Shown piece by piece: positions 6,067-11,489 of a DNA stretch of 11,489 nucleotides. Both the position numbers and the translations under genes were made by a program. This DNA comes from Oscillospiraceae bacterium (lineage in GTDB: Bacteria; Bacillota; Clostridia; Oscillospirales; Acutalibacteraceae), in assembly GCA_029004655.1 (NCBI GenBank), contig JAQVYP010000027.1, positions 3,545 to 15,033 of the forward strand. The letters are read 5' to 3'. Below the pieces are notes generated by a model that saw only the letters and a list, made by a program, of their open reading frames with translations, searched no databases and was not told the origin of the DNA. Position 1 is the first letter of the stretch, and every line of letters starts with the position of its first letter.

Positions 6067-6819
6067 CTAATAATAGACTTTTATGTGCTTTGGCAACTTA
6101 TTCAGAAAGCTTTCAGAAGGTTTTTTATCGGTTATTAATACATTAATATCATTCATATCACATGTTCGGCAAAAAAATTCCAAGCCGAACTTGCTGCTGT
6201 CGCACAGCAATACCTTAACTCTGGAATTATTTATCATGCACCTTTTGACAGCTGCAGTATCCTCTGAACCTTCGGTTATTCCTGAATTTTCGGAGATTCC
6301 CGAGCAAGAAAAAAACAAAATATCCGCATGAAACCGTTTAACTGTATCTTCTGCAATAGAGCCTACAATTGAAGAATGATTATTGACTTTTCCCCCGCAG
6401 GAATACAGTTTGATTCTTGTACTTTCGTTAAGCACGGATACTATTTCAATTCCATTTGACAATATGCTGTAGCTTCCACTTTTAGCAATTTCACGTGCCA
6501 ATCCGGTTATAGTTGAGCTTGAATCAAGAAACAGCGTTTGTCCATCCTTGACGAACTTCATTGCCAATTCAGCAATATGTTTTTTGCTTGCCGTTTCAGA
6601 CTGCTGTCGCACTACAAACGGCGGATCTTGATTCGCTCCATCATTCAGCACCGCTCCTCCGTGAACTTTTTTTAAAAGCCCCAAGCGGCTCATCTCGTTT
6701 AAATCGCGGCGAATAGTTGCCGAACTGGCAAATAATTTTTCGCACAAGAAATCAACAGTCACGCTTTGGTGCTGTTTCATAATGTCCAATATTTTCTTTT
6801 GTCGGTCATATAATAGCAT
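6067..6819 (-). CDS. DeoR-family transcriptional repressor, likely of rhaA
   Basis: The 250-residue cytoplasmic protein has the DeoR-family size. The N-terminal winged helix-turn-helix covers about 1-58 (MLLYDRQKKILDIM, then VTVDFLCEKLFASSATIRRD, then LGLLKKVHGGAV). A DeoR sensor domain of the sugar-phosphate isomerase fold follows, with LFLDSSST, ILSNGIEIV, CGGKVN, GITEGSEDTAAVKRCM and VLLCDSSKFG; such domains usually bind a phosphorylated sugar. The start is the ATG at 6819, with AAGGGA (6831-6826) 6 nt upstream, not the in-frame GTG at 6834. The gene is divergent from rhaA, and matching boxes sit by both promoters, so it probably represses rhaA and itself until a rhamnose-derived effector appears. 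The effector is inferred from the neighbour only. Confidence 0.88.
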   Translation of the reverse strand: MLLYDRQKKILDIMKQHQSVTVDFLCEKLFASSATIRRDLNEMSRLGLLKKVHGGAVLNDGANQDPPFVVRQQSETASKKHIAELAMKFVKDGQTLFLDSSSTITGLAREIAKSGSYSILSNGIEIVSVLNESTRIKLYSCGGKVNNHSSIVGSIAEDTVKRFHADILFFSCSGISENSGITEGSEDTAAVKRCMINNSRVKVLLCDSSKFGLEFFCRTCDMNDINVLITDKKPSESFLNKLPKHIKVYY

Positions 6820-6834
6820 CGTATGTCCCTTCAC

Positions 6835-6849
6835 TGATTGATTTTGATT
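6835..6849. promoter_or_regulatory. Candidate operator box near the DeoR-family promoter
   Basis: TGATTGATTTTGATT is the inverse of the box at 6950-6964, matching at 13 of 15 positions. It lies just downstream of the predicted start of the repressor transcript (near 6856), where bound repressor would block its own transcription. Confidence 0.5.
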
Positions 6850-6862
6850 TTTTTTGATTATT

Positions 6863-6891
6863 ATTATACAATATTATAATATATTTATCAA
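6863..6891 (-). promoter_or_regulatory. Sigma-A-type promoter of the DeoR-family gene
   Basis: On the minus strand, TTGATA (6891-6886) is followed by a 17-nt spacer and a perfect TATAAT (6868-6863). Confidence 0.82.
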
Positions 6892-6906
6892 TATATGAAG
6901 AATACA

Positions 6907-6935
6907 TTTATTAAATCTTTATTATCAGTTATAAT
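6907..6935 (+). promoter_or_regulatory. Probable rhaA promoter
   Basis: A perfect -10 TATAAT (6930-6935) is 17 nt from a poor -35, TTTATT (6907-6912). A weak -35 would suit a gene that is tightly regulated, but the -35 assignment is tentative. The start would be near 6942, just before the operator-like box. Confidence 0.5.
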
Positions 6936-6949
6936 ATCTTCAGGTAAGT

Positions 6950-6964
6950 AATCAAAAGTAATCA
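6950..6964. promoter_or_regulatory. Candidate operator box near the rhaA start
   Basis: AATCAAAAGTAATCA is the inverted counterpart of the box at 6835-6849. It falls about 8 nt after the predicted rhaA transcription start and ahead of the AAGGGGAA ribosome binding site, a position fit for repression by blocking or by looping to the other box. Confidence 0.5.
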
Positions 6965-6983
6965 TTATTAAGGGGAATTACAT

Positions 6984-8237
6984 ATGAAGATACAACAAGC
7001 TTATAATTTGGCAAAAGAACAGTATTCAGAAATTGGTGTGGATACTGATGCTGTAATTGAAAAGCTTTCAAAAGTCAAAATTTCTATGCACTGCTGGCAG
7101 GGCGACGATGTAGGCGGTTTCTTGTTTAAGGACACGGCTCTCTCCGGCGGAATTCAAACAACCGGAAACTATCCCGGTAAGGCTCGCACTGCGAACGAGC
7201 TTCGCCAAGATCTTGAAATGGCTCTTTCGTTGATTCCGGGAAAGCACAAGCTAAATCTTCATGCAATTTATGCAGACACTGACGAAAAGCCTGATTTAAA
7301 TGAAATTGAACCGAAACATTTCGAAAAATGGGTTGCGTGGGCAAAGGAAAACGGTTTAGGTCTTGATTTCAACCCAACTTGCTTTTCTCATCCAATGGCT
7401 GATTCAGGTTTCACAATCAGCAGCGCCGATGAAAACGTCCGCAATTTCTGGATAGAGCATTGCAAAAAATCCAGAAAAATTGCTGAATACTTCGGCAAAG
7501 AACTGGGTCAAAAGTGCGTCACAAACTTCTGGTTTCCTGATGGTTACAAGGACATTCCGGTTGACCGTGAAGCCCCGAGAAAGCGTATGATGACGGCACT
7601 TGATGAGGTTTTTGCCGAAAAACTCGATTCAAATTATACTGTTGAAGCAATTGAAAGCAAGGTTTTCGGAATCGGTGCCGAAAGCTACACTGTCGGTTCA
7701 AATGAATTTTGCGTGGGATATGCCGTTTCTCGCGGCAAGGCAGTCTGTCTTGATGCCGGACATTTTCACCCGACAGAAGTGATCTCCGATAAAATCCCAT
7801 CAGTTCTATTGTTTACTGACGAATTACTTCTTCATGTCAGCCGCCCTGTTCGTTGGGATTCTGACCATGTAGTTGTGTTGGACGATGAGCTTCTTCAGAT
7901 TGCTCAATCTCTTGTTCGCACAGGTTTAATTGAGCGTACACATATCGGTTTGGATTTCTTTGATGCAAGCATAAACCGCATTGCCGCCTGGGCAATCGGA
8001 ACCCGTAACATGCAAAAAGCTTTGCTCCGTGCAATGCTCGAGCCAACAGCAGAACTCATGAAAATCGAGCTTGAGGGAGACTATACTTCAAGATTAGCCT
8101 TAAATGAAGAATATAAATCATATCCTTTCGGCGCAGTTTGGGATTACTTCTGCGAAAAAATGGGCGTACCGGTTCGAGAAGACTGGCTCATTAAAGTCAA
8201 GGATTATGAAGAAAAGATTTTGAATAAAAGAAAATAA
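6984..8237 (+). CDS. rhaA: L-rhamnose isomerase
   Basis: It interconverts L-rhamnose and L-rhamnulose in the cytoplasm, the first step of rhamnose catabolism. The 417-residue length matches the E. coli enzyme (419). The chain begins with the family signature SMHCWQGDDVGGF (34-46). The two-metal site is complete: E224, D257, H260, H284, D292, D294 and D324, all at a constant offset of 10 from the E. coli ligands as I remember them. Motifs are LDAGHFHPTEVISDKIPSV (256-274), SRPVRWDSDHVV (286-297) and GLDFFDASINRIAAW (322-336). AAGGGG (6970-6975) lies 8 nt ahead of the ATG. It is divergent from the DeoR-family repressor. No rhamnulokinase, aldolase, mutarotase or transporter gene is next to it, so the rest of the pathway must be elsewhere, or the enzyme serves another sugar; rhamnose isomerases are often promiscuous. 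Confidence 0.95.
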   Translation: MKIQQAYNLAKEQYSEIGVDTDAVIEKLSKVKISMHCWQGDDVGGFLFKDTALSGGIQTTGNYPGKARTANELRQDLEMALSLIPGKHKLNLHAIYADTDEKPDLNEIEPKHFEKWVAWAKENGLGLDFNPTCFSHPMADSGFTISSADENVRNFWIEHCKKSRKIAEYFGKELGQKCVTNFWFPDGYKDIPVDREAPRKRMMTALDEVFAEKLDSNYTVEAIESKVFGIGAESYTVGSNEFCVGYAVSRGKAVCLDAGHFHPTEVISDKIPSVLLFTDELLLHVSRPVRWDSDHVVVLDDELLQIAQSLVRTGLIERTHIGLDFFDASINRIAAWAIGTRNMQKALLRAMLEPTAELMKIELEGDYTSRLALNEEYKSYPFGAVWDYFCEKMGVPVREDWLIKVKDYEEKILNKRK

Positions 8238-8312
8238 TCAAAAATATTATGACCGCACCATTTATGACAGAAATGTGTAAAATTTGCCGGCTCATATAAA
8301 TAATGAACTACA

Positions 8313-8359
8313 CAAACCGCTTGAGGTATTCTGTGAATAGCAGATGCATAGGCGGTTTG
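8313..8359 (+). terminator. Possible terminator after rhaA
   Basis: CAAACCGC (8313-8320) pairs perfectly with GCGGTTTG (8352-8359) around a 31-nt loop that contains a small TATTC-TGT-GAATA hairpin. Only a short, broken T-run (ATTTCTT) follows, so termination may be weak. The gap from 8238 to 8490 holds no credible gene. Confidence 0.5.
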
Positions 8360-8409
8360 ATTTCTTAATATTATAATAATAGCAAGTTAATATTTAAATT
8401 TTTAAAAAT

Positions 8410-8442
8410 ATCATTTATTTAATGATGGAAAAGTGCTATATT
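8410..8442 (+). promoter_or_regulatory. Possible promoter with inverted repeat for the LtaS-like gene
   Basis: TGCTATATT (8434-8442) reads as an extended -10. The expected -35 region has no good match (TTTATT). ATCATT (8410-8415) and AATGAT (8421-8426) form a 6-bp inverted repeat over the -35 region that might be a regulator site. Confidence 0.35.
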
Positions 8443-8490
8443 ATAAAGAGTTTGTATTAAAATCATAATATAAAAGGAATATATTTAAAA

Positions 8491-10599
8491 ATGAAAATTG
8501 CAACTTCTAAAAAGAATCTTATAATAGGCAGTATTATTTCTGTGGTACTACTCGCCTTCTTAATAATAAATTGCGGTGCATTTTTTAATCAAGGTGCTGA
8601 TTATAGTGCGCTTCTATTTGTTTTGTGTATAATGGTCTCATTGATTACAGGCGCAATCTTAGCATTTAATATAAATTTTCCGGAAAAAGTAACTCGTATT
8701 GTACATACAGTTTGCTTTTTGCTCGTGCCGATTGTATCAATGCAAATGGTGGAATGCCTTAATAGGATTTTTATTTATGATTTCTCGTATTTTGCGTTTT
8801 TCGCGAATTATATTCTATATTTTATGTTATATGGCTTAGTTTATATTTTTTCAGGCAGTTATAAGCTCCCGATTTTTATTTTGAACCCGATTTTTCTTGC
8901 ATTTGGATTAACGAACTACTGGGTCACTCTGTTTCGAGGAAGTCCGTTTGTTCCTATGGATATTTTAAGTGCCGGAACAGCAAAAACTGTTGTCAGCACC
9001 TATAATTTTTCGGTCACTTATCAAATTGCAATCGCAGTCGTTCTGTTCGTGTTCCTCATAGCAGTCGGAGTCAGGCTTAAAAGTGTGGTTTTCAAGCTTA
9101 CTTACAAGCTCATTCTAAGAGGTTTTTGCAGTGTACTTATAATATCAATCTGCATTATCTATTTTTTCACTGATATTTTTGCAAACAATGGTCTTAAACC
9201 TGATTTCTGGATGCAGACCCGCGGATATCACAATAACGGTGCACTTCTAAGCTTCTGTCTGAACACTAAATACCTATATGTTATCAGTCCTAAGGGATAT
9301 AATGCAGATGAAATCGAAGGCATAGTATCAAGTACAGTTAATGATGAAGAAGCGGTTCAAACTTTTGCAGATATAAGCGATTACCCCAAAACAGCAGAAG
9401 CAGAAACTGTCACCCCAAATGTAATTTGCATTATGAATGAATCCTTTGCAGATTTAAGTGTTCTCGGCGATTTTGAAACCAACGAAGACTATATGCCCTT
9501 TTATAATAGCTTGACTGAAAATGCAATAAAGGGAAATCTGTATGTTCCGGTTATCGGTTCGGGAACCAGTAATACAGAGTTCGAGTTTCTAACAGGAAAT
9601 TCTGTCTCGTTCCTTCCGGCAGGAAGCAATACTTATAAGCTATATGTCAAAAAAGAAACATCATCTTTGGTTTCAACTTTAGGAAGTCTTGGATATGCAA
9701 AATTTGCATTGCATCCGTATTTTGCAAGTGGATGGAACCGAAACACTGTTTATCCTCTTTTGGGGTTTGAAAAATTCTATAGTTTAGGCTCGTTAATGGA
9801 TCCGGCACTCATGACAGCTTATTATAAAAACGGCAGCGACCCTGAATATTTGCAACAGCTTGTAAATGAAACCTATCCAAACAGCAACATGCTTTTGCGC
9901 CAATATATTTGTGATGAATATAATTATAAAAAAGTTATTCAGAGGTATTCAAGCCGTGATACTGCAGCACCGTTTTTTATGTTCAATGTAACCATGCAAA
10001 ATCATGGTGGTTATGGAACTGCTTGTTCTAACTTAAATCAGCAAATTTTCATTACCTCCACTGATACCGAATATCCAAAAGCAAATCTGTTTTTGTCACT
10101 TATAAAAGAATCGGACTCTGCTTTTGAATATATCATTGACTATTTCAGTAATATTGATGAACCGACTATAATTTGTATGTTTGGTGATCATCAGCCGGCA
10201 ATAGAGACAGATTTCATAGAGGAGCTTCTGGGTTCCGAATTGGACAGTCTCACTATAGAGCAAGAGCAACGCAGATATGTCACCCCGTTTGTCATTTGGG
10301 CAAATTATGATATTAAAGAACAGTATATTGATAAGTTAAGCGCCAACTATCTGTCTTCTTTACTCCTTCAAACAGCAGGAATCGAAATGACTGATTACAA
10401 TAAATTTCTGCTTAAGCTTTCAGAAACACTTCCTGTTATTGATAGTGTTGGTTATATTGATGCCAATGATAATTATTATACATACAATGATAATTCAATA
10501 TATTCCAAACTTTTAAGTAACTACAACAAAGTGCAGAATAATAACATGTTTGATGCAGAAAACCGGCGTAATAATTTATTCTATCTCACCGAACAATAA
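8491..10599 (+). CDS. LtaS-like membrane phosphoglycerol transferase (sulfatase fold)
   Basis: The protein has 702 residues. The N-terminal ~230 residues are a multi-pass membrane region (hydrophobic runs near 10-30, 38-60, 68-88, 98-121, 125-146, 176-196 and 210-230). The C-terminal half (about 305-650) is an alkaline-phosphatase-superfamily domain on the outer face. The metal and catalytic pattern of LtaS is visible: PNVICIMNESF with E317, GSGTSNTEFEFLTG with T359 as the likely nucleophile, H408 (ALHPYF), H505 (MQNHGGY) and D566-H567 (MFGDHQP). Such enzymes move glycerophosphate from phosphatidylglycerol onto lipoteichoic acid or another envelope glycopolymer. S. aureus LtaS is shorter (646) with five TM helices, so this is probably a relative with its own acceptor. 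AAAAGGA lies 12 nt ahead of the ATG, a long spacing. It is a single gene closed by a strong terminator. Confidence 0.88.
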   Translation: MKIATSKKNLIIGSIISVVLLAFLIINCGAFFNQGADYSALLFVLCIMVSLITGAILAFNINFPEKVTRIVHTVCFLLVPIVSMQMVECLNRIFIYDFSYFAFFANYILYFMLYGLVYIFSGSYKLPIFILNPIFLAFGLTNYWVTLFRGSPFVPMDILSAGTAKTVVSTYNFSVTYQIAIAVVLFVFLIAVGVRLKSVVFKLTYKLILRGFCSVLIISICIIYFFTDIFANNGLKPDFWMQTRGYHNNGALLSFCLNTKYLYVISPKGYNADEIEGIVSSTVNDEEAVQTFADISDYPKTAEAETVTPNVICIMNESFADLSVLGDFETNEDYMPFYNSLTENAIKGNLYVPVIGSGTSNTEFEFLTGNSVSFLPAGSNTYKLYVKKETSSLVSTLGSLGYAKFALHPYFASGWNRNTVYPLLGFEKFYSLGSLMDPALMTAYYKNGSDPEYLQQLVNETYPNSNMLLRQYICDEYNYKKVIQRYSSRDTAAPFFMFNVTMQNHGGYGTACSNLNQQIFITSTDTEYPKANLFLSLIKESDSAFEYIIDYFSNIDEPTIICMFGDHQPAIETDFIEELLGSELDSLTIEQEQRRYVTPFVIWANYDIKEQYIDKLSANYLSSLLLQTAGIEMTDYNKFLLKLSETLPVIDSVGYIDANDNYYTYNDNSIYSKLLSNYNKVQNNNMFDAENRRNNLFYLTEQ

Positions 10600-10617
10600 A
10601 ACCAACCATAATCATAA

Positions 10618-10684
10618 AGGCTGTTGCAAAATGGTGGGCGATTAATAATCATTCCGAATTTCCATTTTGCAACAGCCTCTTTTT
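10618..10684 (+). terminator. Strong terminator of the LtaS-like gene
   Basis: A perfect 17-bp stem (10618-10634 with 10662-10678, AGGCTGTTGCAAAATGG and its complement) has a 27-nt loop and is followed by CTTTTT. The T-run abuts the stop codon of the convergent minus-strand gene. On the minus strand the U-run is weak, so it mainly serves the plus strand. Confidence 0.88.
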
Positions 10685-11012
10685 ATTTTAAAAACATTGC
10701 TAATGACGAAATATTATCTCTGATCCATATCAGTCCTAAACAAATAAGTCTAATCGGTCCTGAAATCAGCTGGTTGACAACAGCAGCCGGATATTGCAAC
10801 CATGAAATGTTTACTAAATTAAATTTGAAATCCAATATTTTCACCGTTCCGTCGGCAAGTAAAGTAATTGCTTGTTTTGTCTCCCCAAACGCCATATATC
10901 TTATGTTTTGATATGCAACTGATGCTGCAGAGAGTAAAAACAGCGGACACAAAAGCACCAAATTCGATACCACAAATGATCTTATAAAAATGTTAAATTC
11001 AGTTTTTCTCAT
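10683..11012 (-). CDS. Small membrane protein of unknown function downstream of spoIIP
   Basis: I do not recognise the 109-residue product. A hydrophobic segment at about 11-33 (FVVSNLVLLCPLFLLSAASV) is a TM anchor or uncleaved signal. A soluble middle part reads YQNIRYMAFGETKQAITLL then DGTVKILDFKFN (about 34-67). A second hydrophobic stretch is near 73-97, ending in SSLAMFLK. The start is uncertain: AAGGA is about 15 nt before the ATG, far for a normal ribosome binding site. It follows spoIIP on the same strand, 70 bp away, with the short palindromic repeat between them, which suggests former or present co-transcription with spoIIP and a possible sporulation or envelope role. That role is inference from position. 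It could be a lineage-specific Oscillospiraceae protein. Confidence 0.6.
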   Translation of the reverse strand: MRKTEFNIFIRSFVVSNLVLLCPLFLLSAASVAYQNIRYMAFGETKQAITLLADGTVKILDFKFNLVNISWLQYPAAVVNQLISGPIRLICLGLIWIRDNISSLAMFLK

Positions 11013-11039
11013 TATATTATATTTGATTCCTTCAATGTA

Positions 11040-11101
11040 TTATACTACTTCCAACTAAAAACCGCTCAATATTTGGCACTTTTTAATTGGAAATAGTATT
11101 A
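11040..11101. repeat. MITE-like palindromic repeat, short copy 3 (spoIIP 3' end)
   Basis: The ends match those of copy 2: ATACTACTTCCAA on the left and TTGGAAATAGTATT on the right. The right arm from CACTTTTTAATTGG onward matches copy 2 at 27 of 28 positions, including flanking AAAT. The whole 102-nt core is missing and the two arms meet near AATATT, giving a 61-bp imperfect palindrome. The right end overlaps the end of spoIIP. The left end, read on the minus strand, contains TATAAT and could help drive the small downstream gene. Confidence 0.8.
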
Positions 11102-11489
11102 AATAACGAACCCAGTGCTGTGCCTACCAATTCTCCGGAATACAATGCTTCATCAAGTGTGTTGGCTTCTGTTCCGATTTCTATAAGCATTGCCCCGCTG
11201 GACAAGTTCTGGTTATATTTTCCTGAGCTTAACTGCATTGACCGTGCAAGCGACGGATACATAACCTCTAAGGTTTGTTGCAAACGCATTGCAAGATGCA
11301 AGTTTGCCTTCCAATTTGGATAGCCTTTTATCGATTTGGTCTCACTTCCCATTACAAGCATAACCTGTGCCGCTTTTTTACCGTTTATTTCAATGATTGG
11401 AGCTACTTTGTCTGTATTACCGCTTGAAATAGCATCGCGGTGTAAGTCTATTATTATTTTAATAGATGGATATTCACTTAAGTATTTAT
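11083..11489 (-). CDS. spoIIP: Stage II sporulation protein P, C-terminal part (partial)
   Basis: Only the C-terminal ~135 residues are in the window; the gene continues past the right edge, so no start is seen. SpoIIP is a peptidoglycan amidase and endopeptidase that, with SpoIID and SpoIIM, removes septal wall during engulfment of the forespore. Family landmarks are visible: IKIIIDLHRDAI (read from the sequence upstream of the internal ATG at 11361), AQVMLVMGSE, YPNWKANLHLAMRLQQTLE, YPSLARSMQL, YNQNLSSGAMLIEIGTEANT and LDEALYSGELVGTALGSLF. The DLHRD His and the IEIGTE Glu are likely zinc or catalytic residues. The final residues NTISN and the stop lie within the palindromic repeat at 11040-11101, so the native C-terminus seems to have been replaced or trimmed by that element. 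The catalytic core is upstream of this change, so activity is probably kept. Confidence 0.93.
   Translation of the reverse strand, partial: KYLSEYPSIKIIIDLHRDAISSGNTDKVAPIIEINGKKAAQVMLVMGSETKSIKGYPNWKANLHLAMRLQQTLEVMYPSLARSMQLSSGKYNQNLSSGAMLIEIGTEANTLDEALYSGELVGTALGSLFNTISN

Noticed and set aside
6820..6834. GTG start extending the DeoR-family protein by five residues
   Set aside because: The AAGGGA ribosome binding site falls inside that extension and serves the ATG at 6819, which gives the normal DeoR N-terminus.
10624..10911. 95-residue plus-strand reading frame
   Set aside because: It starts inside the strong terminator stem and runs antisense to the small membrane protein gene.
1..11489. 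CRISPR arrays, tRNA or rRNA genes, and transposases
   Set aside because: No regularly spaced direct repeats, no tRNA cloverleaf or rRNA sequence and no transposase motifs were seen on either strand.

Overview
The window looks like chromosomal DNA of a low-GC, spore-forming Clostridia, most likely a gut Oscillospiraceae/Ruminococcaceae. The reasons are AT-rich intergenic DNA with sigma-A-type promoters, AGGAGG-type ribosome binding sites, a type III glutamine synthetase, a ComEA-type protein, an LtaS-like enzyme and the sporulation gene spoIIP. The taxon is an inference from gene content; no rRNA is present.

Layout, left to right: about 320 bp of AT-rich DNA with no gene; glnN (+) with a strong promoter, a long leader and a terminator; guaB-type IMP dehydrogenase (-) with a strong promoter; a structured leader followed by a small ferritin-like gene (+); a bidirectional terminator shared with a convergent comEA-like gene (-); a DeoR-family repressor (-) divergent from L-rhamnose isomerase rhaA (+); an LtaS-like membrane sulfatase-fold enzyme (+) with a strong terminator; a small membrane protein of unknown function (-); and the 3' end of spoIIP (-), which runs off the right edge. 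Most genes appear to be single transcription units. There is no long operon, phage, IS transposase, CRISPR array, tRNA or rRNA.

Two things are not explained by ordinary genes. First, three copies of a palindromic, MITE-like repeat family are present. Two full-size copies (about 160 bp, each with a 102-nt core) bracket glnN, one of them inside its 5' leader. A 61-bp core-less copy abuts spoIIP and supplies that gene's last codons and stop. Second, the leader of the ferritin-like gene can form mutually exclusive RNA structures right up to the ribosome binding site, preceded by a perfect 24-bp DNA palindrome. This resembles a riboswitch or other cis-regulatory RNA that I cannot assign to a known class.

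Other points: the IMP dehydrogenase closely resembles, residue number for residue number, what I remember of the Tritrichomonas foetus enzyme. The deoR-rhaA intergenic region carries a matching inverted pair of 15-bp boxes, one beside each promoter, that look like operators.
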